A stretch of 64,000 nt of DNA from Flavobacterium sp. UGB4466 (lineage in GTDB: Bacteria > Bacteroidota > Bacteroidia > Flavobacteriales > Flavobacteriaceae), in the NCBI RefSeq assembly GCF_903469665.1, contig NZ_CAGKLC010000001.1:109710-173709 (forward strand), read 5' to 3'. A model generated the notes under the pieces. The model did not search any database, was not told where the DNA came from, and saw only the letters and a list, made by a program, of their open reading frames with translations. Positions 55,901-63,712 of this stretch are shown here, one piece after another. The translations under genes were made by a program, and so were the position numbers. The number at the start of each line of letters is the position of its first letter. Within the stretch, counting starts at the first letter, position 1.

Positions 55901-56170
55901 TATGTTGAGGTTGTTAGAATTGCCTACAAGGATATTTTGAGGTTCTAATCCTAAAAAAGAGATCGTCAGTGTTTTTCCTTCTTGTACGTCGATAGAGAAT
56001 TTACCGTCAAAATCGGTTGTAGTACCTCTTTTTTCTTCTTTTATGCTTATGGATGCTCCCGGTATCGAGATGCCATTAGTGTCGGTCACTGTTCCTTTGA
56101 TGGTTTTTACTTGCGCCTGGGTGACCTGCAGCGCAAAAAAGAACATAAATAATAAAATAGTTTGTTTCAT
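52934..56170 (-). CDS. SusC/RagA-like TonB-dependent transporter (pair 2)
   Basis: The 1078-residue protein has a signal peptide (about 1-19, QVTQAQ), a carboxypeptidase-regulatory-like domain (IKGTVTDTNGISIPGASISIKE), and a plug (GKVAGVNISQTTGGIGGSSRIVIRGNRSIS, GGAASALYGERGANGVIVITTKKG). The barrel ends GFNLQLSF. It lies in the same regulon as pair 1 by shared operators at 56529-56564. A short reading frame (56329-56457) precedes it in the transcript leader. Substrate is probably an amino-sugar-containing glycan, judged from the locus. Confidence 0.95.
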   Translation of the reverse strand: MKQTILLFMFFFALQVTQAQVKTIKGTVTDTNGISIPGASISIKEEKRGTTTDFDGKFSIDVQEGKTLTISFLGLEPQNILVGNSNNLNIKLKEAAATALSGVVVTALGLKRERKELGYSFQDVKGKDLADNPTISVAQSLYGKVAGVNISQTTGGIGGSSRIVIRGNRSISGDNQPLYVVDGVTLGNTGLGSITDNKSARYSEGRDNGDGLSSINTDDIENISVLKGGAASALYGERGANGVIVITTKKGKRNSLKVDWNSTTTFDQINSRYKDYQKEYGTGTNGTLPNTDEIANGRNATTSAWGPRFGSPGNTSVRIFDGSYKPYEYMKNNFKDFFRTAVTVNNSISLSGGGDNTTFRLNYSNIDATDIVPKTGLKRNTFTLGVNSQIKKLTLDAKFNYITENTNNRPALSDDAGNLGLTVTSLAPNFNQAWLKNYEDPNGNYYQWNSDPNKLNPYFVLDENKNVTEKHRILGNFSATYAFTDWLSATGRAGIDRFTFESSDFVNEGTTWTARQNGSLINSSTTFQEYNAEALLNAQKSFGDFNLSVGVGANQRNTQRIVSGVALSDMFFNGVNKQSNFLSSVLSPKTNDEILVRSLYTYVRANYKNYLFLDFTGRNDWNSTLASAITSLDNNNYSYFYPSVSSSFIFTDGLDIKNDVLTFGKIRASWATTAKALEAPYATLLNYNIQAKPLLGNPIGSINNNIIPNNNLKPELTTSYEAGIDLGFFKNRLQVDLSYYYTRTKNQLIVLNTSQASGFVGVNANAGTVENKGFEALITAGIFRKPDGFNWDITFNFAKNDNKLIELTDKTDLQVISNARWAGAQIVAKVGQSTTEIYGKKFQRSPDGQILIGANGNPLLTSTLESFGKAAPDWVGGVTNEFSYKGISLRANLDMKFGGKLYSMTNANAAAAGLSSRTLDGRDEFNAWFAQQIASGKTPADIAKLQPGAGLIVDGVNEVRDTNGNVTGYKDNTTPVNPQTYWRSLYGDDTTPEPFIYDASYVKLRELSIGYDFPKKWLKGTGFERFKFSVIARNLWTIYSKVPNIDPESTYTSGNGQGFEYGSLPYRRSYGFNLQLSF

Positions 56171-56328
56171 TCTTTGGGTTTTTAGTTAGTTGAGGTTTAT
56201 TGATTGATTGTTTTTTTGTTTCACTGGTGAGGTGAAAGAGTTTCTTAATTCGTTTCCTGAAGACGAATTATTAGAAATAGAATCCTGTTGCTTTTACTAC
56301 AGTTGTGGTCTTTACTGTAGCTTTAGTA

Positions 56329-56457
56329 TTACGCTTTAAAGAATAAGGAATCTGCTTGTGGTATTTTAGCGTTTTGCTTTTTTATTGCAAATGATTCGTG
56401 ACTATTTGTAAGAATCATTGTTGGCGGTGTGCCCTTTAAAAGTGGGTGTTTTTTCAT
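56329..56457 (-). CDS. Small leader ORF of the susC pair 2 transcript, 42 residues
   Basis: ATG at 56457 (minus strand) begins MKKHPLLKGTPPTMILTNSH and ends with TAA at 56329. It is the first start codon after the promoter minus-7 element (56500-56507), about 42 bases away, the same spacing seen from the pair 1 promoter to its susC ATG. A +1 shift near TTTAAAG would continue into a second frame reading RNTKATVKTTTVVKATGFYF to a stop at 56271. This might be a regulatory leader peptide, a frameshifted small gene or chance. No homologue is recognised. Confidence 0.35.
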   Translation of the reverse strand: MKKHPLLKGTPPTMILTNSHESFAIKKQNAKIPQADSLFFKA

Positions 56458-56499
56458 AATTAAGTGTTTTTTAAGGTGTTGTGTTTTTTAATCAGCGAT

Positions 56500-56564
56500 C
56501 AAATATATATAAATTATATTCATTGTTAGCAATATTTTCGCATAAATTGTGCAAGATTTTTGCA
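56500..56564 (-). promoter_or_regulatory. susC (pair 2) promoter with two operators
   Basis: Minus-strand TATATTTG at 56500-56507. GCAATATTTTCGCA at 56529-56542 and GCAAGATTTTTGCA at 56551-56564, 22 bases apart, follow the GCA-N8-GCA pattern. The promoter block is also similar in sequence to that of pair 1, including GCGATCAAATATATA. The remainder of the 527-base gap 56171-56697 holds the leader ORF and an AT-rich stretch. Confidence 0.7.
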
Positions 56565-56697
56565 TAATTTTTTCAGATAATGTTTTTTTATTATGAAAAA
56601 TCCGATATTTACTGGGTTTGTAGCTCTTTGTAGGAGGGTTTGTGAAACTCAAATCGTATTTAGACTTTTTGTTTTAAAAAAAAGGTATTTTTACCAT

Positions 56698-57465
56698 ATG
56701 AAAATCGCACTTATACAATCCAATCTTTACTGGGAGAATGCTTTAGAGAACAGAAAGCAATTCGAATCCAAAATCAATACAATCGATACTGACGTTAATC
56801 TGATCGTGCTGCCGGAGATGTTTTCAACGGGATTTACCATGAATGCCGCCGCAGTTGCCGAAACAATGCAGGGAGAGACTATCTCCTGGATACAGTCTTT
56901 GGCGAAACAAAAAAAAGCAGCTATTGTGGGAAGTCTTGTTATTGTGGAGAACGAGAAGTATTACAATCGAATGGTATTTGTTTTTCCGTCAGGTGAAATT
57001 CAATATTACAACAAGCGTCATTTGTTTTCGCTTGCAGGAGAAGATCAGTTTTATACCAAAGGAGATGAAAAAGTAATTGTGAATTATTTGGATTGGAAGA
57101 TTTGCCTGCAGGTTTGTTATGATTTGAGATTTCCCGTTTTTGCCCGAAATGTAGAGAACTACGATTTACTACTGTATGTCGCCAACTGGCCTAAAGTAAG
57201 AACTAACGCCTGGGATGCTTTGCTTAAGGCTCGCGCGATCGAGAATCTAAGTTATGTAATTGGGGTGAACAGAGTAGGGCTGGATGCCAATAATTTTGAA
57301 CATATTGGGCATTCGCAAGCGGTTGATTTTTTAGGAAATTATATTCTCGAACCACAGGAAACGGAAGATGTTTTTGTGGTGGAACTGGATAAGAACACTA
57401 TGTTAGAAACCCGAAAAAAACTTGATTTTTTAAGTGATAAAGATGTGTTTAGAATCGATCTTTGA
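56698..57465 (+). CDS. Omega-amidase-type nitrilase superfamily hydrolase
   Basis: The ATG at 56698 (MKIALIQSNLYWENALENRKQ) matches the family start; an upstream ATG at 56593 would add a 35-residue stretch unlike the family. The 255-residue carbon-nitrogen hydrolase has the triad Glu40 (LPEMFSTGF), Lys106 (NKRHLF) and Cys140 (LQVCYDLRFP). The EMFSTGF motif is typical of YafV/Nit2-like omega-amidases, which convert 2-oxoglutaramate or 2-oxosuccinamate to the keto acid and ammonia. Cytoplasmic. It is divergent from susC pair 2 but its promoter is not clearly marked. Confidence 0.88.
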   Translation: MKIALIQSNLYWENALENRKQFESKINTIDTDVNLIVLPEMFSTGFTMNAAAVAETMQGETISWIQSLAKQKKAAIVGSLVIVENEKYYNRMVFVFPSGEIQYYNKRHLFSLAGEDQFYTKGDEKVIVNYLDWKICLQVCYDLRFPVFARNVENYDLLLYVANWPKVRTNAWDALLKARAIENLSYVIGVNRVGLDANNFEHIGHSQAVDFLGNYILEPQETEDVFVVELDKNTMLETRKKLDFLSDKDVFRIDL

Positions 57466-57480
57466 TTCTAATTCGAAAGC

Positions 57481-57924
57481 TTATTTTTGAGGTTCTTCTA
57501 AGACGATAATTTCGGTTTCAGGATTTTTGGCGCGGACAGTAATTTTTTGGTACGCCCATACTGTTCCTTTTTTGAAGGCAGAAATGTTTAATTTGCCTTT
57601 TCTTTTGGCTCCGTTGACTCTTACCGATAAGTTGACGGTATTATGATGGTTGGAATACCTAACGTTTCCTTCCAGAATAGCCAGTTTGTCGATGGGTTCA
57701 ATTGTGCCGATATTTTCAAGTATGCTTGGATTTTTATTCGCTTTTTCAATTGCTTTTTCAAAAAGCAGCTCGTCTGAATAAGCTTTGGCGATATCGGTGA
57801 TGCCTTCGGGAGAGGTTGAAGCGGCCAAAAATCCAATTAAAAACAGACATAGGAAGATGGAAGGTAAAAACCATTTCCAGTTTCTTTTGAACCAGTTTTC
57901 TTTTTCAATCCAATCGTTTTCCAT
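57481..57924 (-). CDS. Coa1-like cytochrome oxidase assembly family protein
   Basis: The 147-residue protein has a single membrane helix (about 18-36, FLPSIFLCLFLIGFLAA) after a short tryptophan-rich cytoplasmic start. The periplasmic domain contains SDELLFEKAIEKANKNPSILENIGTIEPIDK and NLSVRVNGAKRKGKLNISAFKKGTVW, the Coa1/Tim21-like pattern. Coa1 in mitochondria aids Cox1 assembly; bacterial roles are not established. No cytochrome oxidase genes lie in the window. It is 25 bases downstream of the Ig-like lipoprotein gene and likely co-transcribed with it. Confidence 0.75.
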   Translation of the reverse strand: MENDWIEKENWFKRNWKWFLPSIFLCLFLIGFLAASTSPEGITDIAKAYSDELLFEKAIEKANKNPSILENIGTIEPIDKLAILEGNVRYSNHHNTVNLSVRVNGAKRKGKLNISAFKKGTVWAYQKITVRAKNPETEIIVLEEPQK

Positions 57925-57948
57925 AGCGCTACGCTCAGCTATTAAAAT

Positions 57949-59643
57949 TTAAAAGGCTTTCCTTTTTTTCTCCTCGTCTTTTTTCTTTTTTTCTGCCTGT
58001 TTTTTCTCTACTTCAGGATTGAACGGGACGCTTAAATCAATAGCCTGATCGACATCCCAATTGGTGCGGACATCTACAGCAGTTTGGTAATAAAAGACTT
58101 CTTCAGCGTACTTTTTATTCAGGAAATCTCCGGAGTCATAAATTTTGTTTTTATTGTCGTCGTAGATTATTCGAATCGTAAATTTATCAGGGACTAATAA
58201 ATTGAATTCCATTTTAGTCTTGCCTTCAGAGTAATCACTGGCGTATACAACATCCCCTTTTGCGTTAGTTGCTTCAACAATAATGGGGAAACGTTTTACA
58301 TTTTTTAGGTTCAGAACCAGGTTTCCATAATCGGCAGGTTCTTTTGTGCTTAGTTTAATGGCCAGAGTGTCATTGGATTTTTCGTAAAAATCAGTTAGTG
58401 CGCCCGGGAAAAATGTTATGCTGTATTTTTCGACAGGCTCTTTTTTGAAATCAACATAGAGTTTTTGCTCAAATTCATCGTATTCTGTCGTAAAATCTAC
58501 AGCAGTCGAATCTTTGTTAACCAGTCTGATTTTGGATTTGTCAAATTTTACCAGCGGAGTAGCCGATTCTAAGGTAAATCGATCACGGAAATTGATGGTC
58601 CCGTTTTGAACAGCGGTTATGTTTAAAGTGTCTTTCTTTTGGTCTTTAATCTTTACACTAAATCTTTTGTTGTATTTTTCTTTACTAACCTCCACTGCTA
58701 GAGAATCTGCTTTAGCTTTTAGGGGTTTATACCAAATTTGCAGGGAATCTTTTTTCGGAAATGCGGTAACAATGGTTTCCATGGTTTCGTTCCCGTGTTT
58801 CAGGACCACTTTAGGTTTCGAAAGTTTAAAGTTTTGTTTGCCTTCATAAGGAAGGTACAGTCTGTTTCCTGAGGCTTGTACAGGTTTTACAGCTTTAAAT
58901 GGAAGTACCTCCTTAAACAATTCCAATTCAAAAACAGTGTCGTTCGGAACGGTAATATAGTGTTTGATAAAACCGATTTTATCATCTTTAGGGTTGTATC
59001 TGTTGTTGTTTCCTTTGTCTTTCAGGGCCATCAGCAGGTATTTTCCGGCCTTTAAATTTTCTAGTTTGAAAGTACGTAAACTGTCTAGTGTATTGGTGAT
59101 GTAGCGTGGGCTTTGCTTGTAAATTAAGGAATCTTTATAGGTGTCGTTTACTTCATAAAGCATTACCGAAACAAAATTATCTACATTTTTCTCATAAGCA
59201 TCTTTAATTTGTCCGCTTATCGAAAGCGAATCAATAGAAGAACCTGTTGAAAAGACATATTTGAATTGGTTTATCGAGTTTCCTTCGTTGTTGTCTGCTA
59301 TACTTTGTCCGAAGTTAAAACTGTAGGTAGTGTTCGGCTGTAAAGTGTCCTTTATTTTAATAGTAATCACTTTACTCGCTGTGGTAGGTAAAATCAATGG
59401 CTCATGTTTCATTGGAGGTGAAATAATAAGCTGTTTGTTGAGGTTTTTAAGTTTTACATACTCGTCAAATCCCAGAATAATTTCGTTGCCTTTAAAATTA
59501 GTGCTGAAATTTTTAGGCGAGCTGTATTTCAATACCGGTGCCAGTGTGTCTTTTAGTCCGCCGGTAATGCTGCCGCGTTTGGCACAGCTTAACATAAAAA
59601 AGACCAGTAAAAATGCAATATATCTAAAGTTGTTTTTCAACAT
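57949..59643 (-). CDS. Ig-like domain lipoprotein
   Basis: The ATG at 59643 is chosen (an ATG eight codons earlier would precede the signal); it gives 564 residues. The start MLKNNFRYIAFLLVFFMLSC is a lipoprotein signal with Cys20. A Big_5/SbsA-type Ig-like domain follows (PVLKYSSPKNFSTNFKGNEIILGFDEYVKLKN, about 30-135). Further beta-rich domains include LENLKAGKYLLMALKDKGNNN, which resembles a carboxypeptidase-regulatory fold. The C-terminus is Lys/Glu-rich (EVEKKQAEKKKKDEEKK). Such proteins are common, uncharacterised Bacteroidota surface lipoproteins. Confidence 0.8.
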   Translation of the reverse strand: MLKNNFRYIAFLLVFFMLSCAKRGSITGGLKDTLAPVLKYSSPKNFSTNFKGNEIILGFDEYVKLKNLNKQLIISPPMKHEPLILPTTASKVITIKIKDTLQPNTTYSFNFGQSIADNNEGNSINQFKYVFSTGSSIDSLSISGQIKDAYEKNVDNFVSVMLYEVNDTYKDSLIYKQSPRYITNTLDSLRTFKLENLKAGKYLLMALKDKGNNNRYNPKDDKIGFIKHYITVPNDTVFELELFKEVLPFKAVKPVQASGNRLYLPYEGKQNFKLSKPKVVLKHGNETMETIVTAFPKKDSLQIWYKPLKAKADSLAVEVSKEKYNKRFSVKIKDQKKDTLNITAVQNGTINFRDRFTLESATPLVKFDKSKIRLVNKDSTAVDFTTEYDEFEQKLYVDFKKEPVEKYSITFFPGALTDFYEKSNDTLAIKLSTKEPADYGNLVLNLKNVKRFPIIVEATNAKGDVVYASDYSEGKTKMEFNLLVPDKFTIRIIYDDNKNKIYDSGDFLNKKYAEEVFYYQTAVDVRTNWDVDQAIDLSVPFNPEVEKKQAEKKKKDEEKKRKAF

Positions 59644-59782
59644 AACGGTTTCTGAATTTGATTGCACAAAATAACAATTATATTTGCTTTAATTGAAACT
59701 TTTTAGCCATTTATTAGGATTTACAGCTTTCGCTGACGGTTCTTTTTTTTAAATTTCAAAACTATAACAGCATATAATTTCT

Positions 59783-59790
59783 TACTTTTG
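59783..59790 (+). promoter_or_regulatory. Minus-7 element upstream of the lipoprotein gene
   Basis: TACTTTTG matches TAnnTTTG exactly and lies 26 bases before the TTG start. Confidence 0.5.
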
Positions 59791-59816
59791 GGTTAAAATA
59801 TAATTTTTCCTAAGTT

Positions 59817-60821
59817 TTGATCAAAAGATTTTTTATTGGTTTCCTGATTCTTTTTCTGATTTCCTGTAGTAAGAATGAAAAGCCGGTTGTTGCTTTTTAT
59901 TACTGGAAAACCATTCTGAAATTATCTGAAACGGAGAAGCTTGCTTTGAAGGACAATCAAGTCACTAAACTTTATGTTAGGTATTTTGATATTGGGCAGC
60001 AACCCGAGACCCAACAGCCCATTCCGCTTAGTCCGATTCGTTTTCAGGATGCCGTAACTAAGTTCGAAATTGTACCCGTAGTATTTATTCAAAACAAAGT
60101 CATGTTGTCTTCTCCCCTTGATGTGGAGGATCTGGCACAGAAAACAGTTCGTTTGATTGAAGAAATCAGCACGAAGAACAAAATTACATCTCAGGAAATT
60201 CAGATCGATTGCGACTGGACCCTTAAAAGTAAAGACAACTATCTTAAATTTATGGAGAGTGTTAAAAAGCTTTCCGGAAAAAAACTCTCTGCAACAATTC
60301 GCTTGCATCAGGTGAAATATTTTAAGAAAACTAAAATTCCGAACGTAGATTCCGGAGTTTTGATGTACTACAACATGGGGTCAATTGCTCCTGATTCCTT
60401 AAATTCGATATACGATCAGAAAATTGCAGAACGCTATTTAAAAAGCCTGAAAAAGTATCCGATGCATCTTGATTTTGCCTTGCCGATATATTCGTGGGGA
60501 ATTCATATCCGAAACCAAAAAGTGATTGGTTTACGTTCTAAAATGAATGTAGCGGAACTCAAAAAAGATCCCAATTTTCAACAACTAAGCGGAATCTTTT
60601 TTAAAGCAAAAAAATCTAATTATAAGAATGGCGTTTTTTATGAAGAAAATGACCTCTTAAAAATGGAGGCCATTTCGGCAGCAGATTTAAAACAAATGGC
60701 GGAAGAACTGAGCGAGAATACCGCACAGCAGCCCAAAGAAATTATATTTTACGATTTAGACGAATTCAATTTAAAAAACTATGAAAAGAATATTTTTGAA
60801 CAAGTTATTTCTTGTTTCTAG
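59817..60821 (+). CDS. Hypothetical lipoprotein with TIM-barrel-like pattern
   Basis: The start is TTG, giving MIKRFFIGFLILFLISC, a clear lipoprotein signal (Cys17). The 334-residue protein shows repeated beta-alpha units: VVAFYYWKTIL, VTKLYVRYFDIG, FEIVPVVFIQN, EIQIDCDWT near residue 125, LSATIRLHQVKYF, SGVLMYYNMGS and HLDFALPIYSWGI. This suggests a (beta-alpha)8 glycosidase-like barrel, but no family is confirmed. Its 3' end overlaps the next gene by 41 bases in another frame, implying translational coupling. Confidence 0.7.
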   Translation: MIKRFFIGFLILFLISCSKNEKPVVAFYYWKTILKLSETEKLALKDNQVTKLYVRYFDIGQQPETQQPIPLSPIRFQDAVTKFEIVPVVFIQNKVMLSSPLDVEDLAQKTVRLIEEISTKNKITSQEIQIDCDWTLKSKDNYLKFMESVKKLSGKKLSATIRLHQVKYFKKTKIPNVDSGVLMYYNMGSIAPDSLNSIYDQKIAERYLKSLKKYPMHLDFALPIYSWGIHIRNQKVIGLRSKMNVAELKKDPNFQQLSGIFFKAKKSNYKNGVFYEENDLLKMEAISAADLKQMAEELSENTAQQPKEIIFYDLDEFNLKNYEKNIFEQVISCF

Positions 60822-63138
60822 TGCGGTTTTACTTTTTGCATACGGAGTAATTTATGCCTGTGCAGATGGCGATTGGGATTATTTTGGATCGTACAGTTCT
60901 AATTTTACTCCCGAAACTTTTGCAGACAATTCGTATAGACCGCTTTTCCTGTCGGGTGGAATTTTCTACGGAATTGGTTTTGATACCGAGCACAATTCCC
61001 GTTTCAATAAAGATATTAAGTCCGATTGGGGAACCTATCTTAAAGGGAAAATCGATACCACTACCGTAAATTATTTTTTAATTGGAGATGAAAAACCGGA
61101 TTATTACTCGGAGAATAAAAGTGCGATAAAAAACAAGGAAGAGATCAAAGATCTTCATGTGTATTATAAAAGCAAAAAGGAAAATAAATCCTCTTTGAAG
61201 TGGGGGAAAAAGATTTCGCTGAAGGATGGTAAAGTGAAAAGCTTTGTCGAGTTTTTGTATCTGGCACAAAAAATAGAAACCGTTTCTATCAACAGAGATT
61301 ATTGGAGTTACGATCCGGTGGTGGCCAAAACGTTCAACGATGCCAAAATGATTCAGTCTATCGAGAATGTGTACAATACGACTTCGGATCCTTTCCTGAA
61401 AAACAGATATTGGTTTTTGACCATGAAAGCTCGTTTTTACAGCAACAACAAACAAAAAGCCGTTGATTTTTTTAATAAAACAGAAAAATCGGTTCCTAAA
61501 AATGTGCTGTATTACCGTGGACTTTCCTACGTGGCAGGAGTGAATCACAAGCAAAATAAATATGCAGCTTCAAACTATTTGTACGCACAGGTTTTTGATA
61601 AATGCCCGGAATTGAGAACCGTTACGGCTTATTGTTTTAGTCCAAAAAATGAAACCGACTGGAATAAAGCATTGACGATGGCTAAAAATAATAAAGAAAA
61701 AGCAGCGCTTTGGGCTGTTCGTGGGTATTACAAAGACGAAAAAAAGTCCATTGAAAAGATCTATGAATTAGATCCTAAAAGCGAACATTTGAATTATCTG
61801 GCAACACGATTAGTGAACAGACAAGAGGAAGCGATAAACAATTCGTTTCAGAAGGATGGAGGAGAAAATCAGCCTATGAAGAAACTTAGTGTGGCTGAAA
61901 ACAAAACCGAAAATCAGGTGAAGGTGGATCAAAAAACATTGGATTTAATCGCTAAAATTTCGGCAGCAGGAAATACAGACCGACCTTATTTATGGGATTT
62001 GTCTCTGGGGTATTTACAGACTTTAAAAGGTGATTATGCCAATGCAGATAAGAATTTTGATAAGGCGGTAAAAACGCTTCCTAAAACAGAACTGGCAGGA
62101 ATGCAATTGCGTTTGCTTCGTTTTGTAAATAATTTGAGCAAAATAGATAAACTTACGGATAAAAATGAAAAAACAATCCTCGCCGATTTAAACTGGTTGT
62201 ATTTTGAACTTCCAAAGAATTACAAAGGGCAGGAATTCCGTTATCAGAATGCTTCTTCCTGGAGCAGAAGTTATTTGTCAACGCTTTACAGAGAAAAGGG
62301 GAATCCGGTAATGGCCGAAATTTATGGCGAATCGCGCTACAGTTATTGGAACGATGGAAATTCATTTTACGACAATGAAAAAGTTTTATTAGACATGAAA
62401 GCTTTCTTGTCTAAATCCAATAAATCTGAAATTGAAAGTATCGGAGCAGGAATTTATAGTTTGAAGCTAAAAGATATCAATAATTTTCAGGCGGTTGAGG
62501 CAACCTTTAAAAACAAGATTCCTGAGGCTATTGAGTACATGAAACAAACCGATTCGGTTCAATACAGCAAGTTTTTAGGGAATCCGTTTAACGGAAATAT
62601 AAAAGACTGTCACGACTGCGATCACACGGCGTATCAAAAAAGAAAATATACTTTTATGGATTTCCTGACTACCATAAAGGAAATGCAGGGTAAACTGGCT
62701 CAAAAAGAAGACGTGTACACGAATAGCTTATTGTTGGGTAATGCCTTTTATAATATTACCCATTTCGGAAACGGAAGAACTTTTTATGAAATCACGATTA
62801 TAGGTTACGGCTCAAGTCCGTATTCGTTCAGAGATTCAATGAAGCGAATGATAACCAATTGTGATCTTCCTAAAATGTACTATCAAAAAGCGTTGGAAGC
62901 GGCCACAACAAAAGAGCAAAAAGCAAAATGTATTTATATGCTGGCCAAATGCGAACGAAACGAATATTACAATAATAAGTACAACAACCTTAAAAACTGG
63001 TGGGAAGCTGACGATGATAAGATTAATTTTATTGCCTGGAGCGGTTTTAAAGCGCTGCAGAAAGACTATTCGGATACGAAATATTATCAGGATGTTATTG
63101 CCGAATGCGGTTACTTTAATACGTATGTAAATCAATAA
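60781..63138 (+). CDS. Exported TPR-like protein of unknown function
   Basis: The ATG lies 41 bases inside the upstream lipoprotein gene, in a different frame. The 785-residue protein begins with a hydrophobic signal (KLFLVSSAVLLFAYGVIYAC), possibly lipidated at Cys27, then ADGDWDYFGSYSSNF. The central and C-terminal regions contain helical TPR-like units (LYLAQKIETVSINRDYWSY, YLQTLKGDYANADKNFDKAV, KMYYQKALEAATTKEQKAKCIYMLAKCERN). Several CxxC-like pairs (CHDCDH) occur near residue 615. The gene pair 59817/60781 is probably an operon with a shared cell-envelope role; function unknown. Confidence 0.75.
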   Translation: MKRIFLNKLFLVSSAVLLFAYGVIYACADGDWDYFGSYSSNFTPETFADNSYRPLFLSGGIFYGIGFDTEHNSRFNKDIKSDWGTYLKGKIDTTTVNYFLIGDEKPDYYSENKSAIKNKEEIKDLHVYYKSKKENKSSLKWGKKISLKDGKVKSFVEFLYLAQKIETVSINRDYWSYDPVVAKTFNDAKMIQSIENVYNTTSDPFLKNRYWFLTMKARFYSNNKQKAVDFFNKTEKSVPKNVLYYRGLSYVAGVNHKQNKYAASNYLYAQVFDKCPELRTVTAYCFSPKNETDWNKALTMAKNNKEKAALWAVRGYYKDEKKSIEKIYELDPKSEHLNYLATRLVNRQEEAINNSFQKDGGENQPMKKLSVAENKTENQVKVDQKTLDLIAKISAAGNTDRPYLWDLSLGYLQTLKGDYANADKNFDKAVKTLPKTELAGMQLRLLRFVNNLSKIDKLTDKNEKTILADLNWLYFELPKNYKGQEFRYQNASSWSRSYLSTLYREKGNPVMAEIYGESRYSYWNDGNSFYDNEKVLLDMKAFLSKSNKSEIESIGAGIYSLKLKDINNFQAVEATFKNKIPEAIEYMKQTDSVQYSKFLGNPFNGNIKDCHDCDHTAYQKRKYTFMDFLTTIKEMQGKLAQKEDVYTNSLLLGNAFYNITHFGNGRTFYEITIIGYGSSPYSFRDSMKRMITNCDLPKMYYQKALEAATTKEQKAKCIYMLAKCERNEYYNNKYNNLKNWWEADDDKINFIAWSGFKALQKDYSDTKYYQDVIAECGYFNTYVNQ

Positions 63139-63160
63139 TTGAAATTAAAATTTAGAGGTT

Positions 63161-63565
63161 ATGGTAAATAAAATTGAGCATATCGGAATTGCCGTGAAGA
63201 ATATGGAGGACGCCAATGTGCTGTTCGAAAAATTATTGGGCGTTCCGTCCTATAAAATGGAGTTGGTAGAAAGCGAAGGGGTTTTAACCTCGTTCTTTCA
63301 AACCGGAACCAATAAGATTGAACTTTTGGTGGCGACGAATCCCGAAAGCCCAATTGCAAAGTTTTTGGAGAAAAAGGGAGAAGGAATCCATCATATTGCT
63401 TTTGATGTTGAAGACATTCATGCCGAAATCGCCCGTTTGAAAAACGAAGGTTTCGTGCTGATTAATGACGTTCCTAAAAAGGGAGCCGATAATAAATTAG
63501 TGGTTTTTTTACATCCAAAGAACACAAATGGTGTTTTGGTAGAGCTTTGTCAGGAAATTAAATAA
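63161..63565 (+). CDS. mce: Methylmalonyl-CoA epimerase
   Basis: Interconverts (R)- and (S)-methylmalonyl-CoA in propionate/methylmalonyl metabolism. The 134-residue protein is a vicinal oxygen chelate enzyme with two beta-alpha-beta-beta-beta modules. It has metal-binding His7 (KIEHIGIAV), GEGIHHIAFDVEDI, and the Glu in GVLVELCQE. Its partner mutase is not in the window. The gene starts 22 bases after the TPR-like gene. Confidence 0.94.
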   Translation: MVNKIEHIGIAVKNMEDANVLFEKLLGVPSYKMELVESEGVLTSFFQTGTNKIELLVATNPESPIAKFLEKKGEGIHHIAFDVEDIHAEIARLKNEGFVLINDVPKKGADNKLVVFLHPKNTNGVLVELCQEIK

Positions 63566-63669
63566 AAATTTTTCTTTTTAGGATTCGAAATAAGCAGTTG
63601 AAAATCAATTGTGTTTTAGGAAACACAGGGTGTTGTTTGAAATTAAATGCAAATCATCTCCCAAAATAT

Positions 63670-63700
63670 TTGGAGTGAATGAAAAATAGTAGTAATATTG
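63670..63700 (+). promoter_or_regulatory. tRNA promoter
   Basis: TTG at 63670-63672, 20 bases, then TAATATTG at 63693-63700, one mismatch from TAnnTTTG, 12 bases before the tRNA. Confidence 0.6.
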
Positions 63701-63712
63701 CATCCTCAAACC

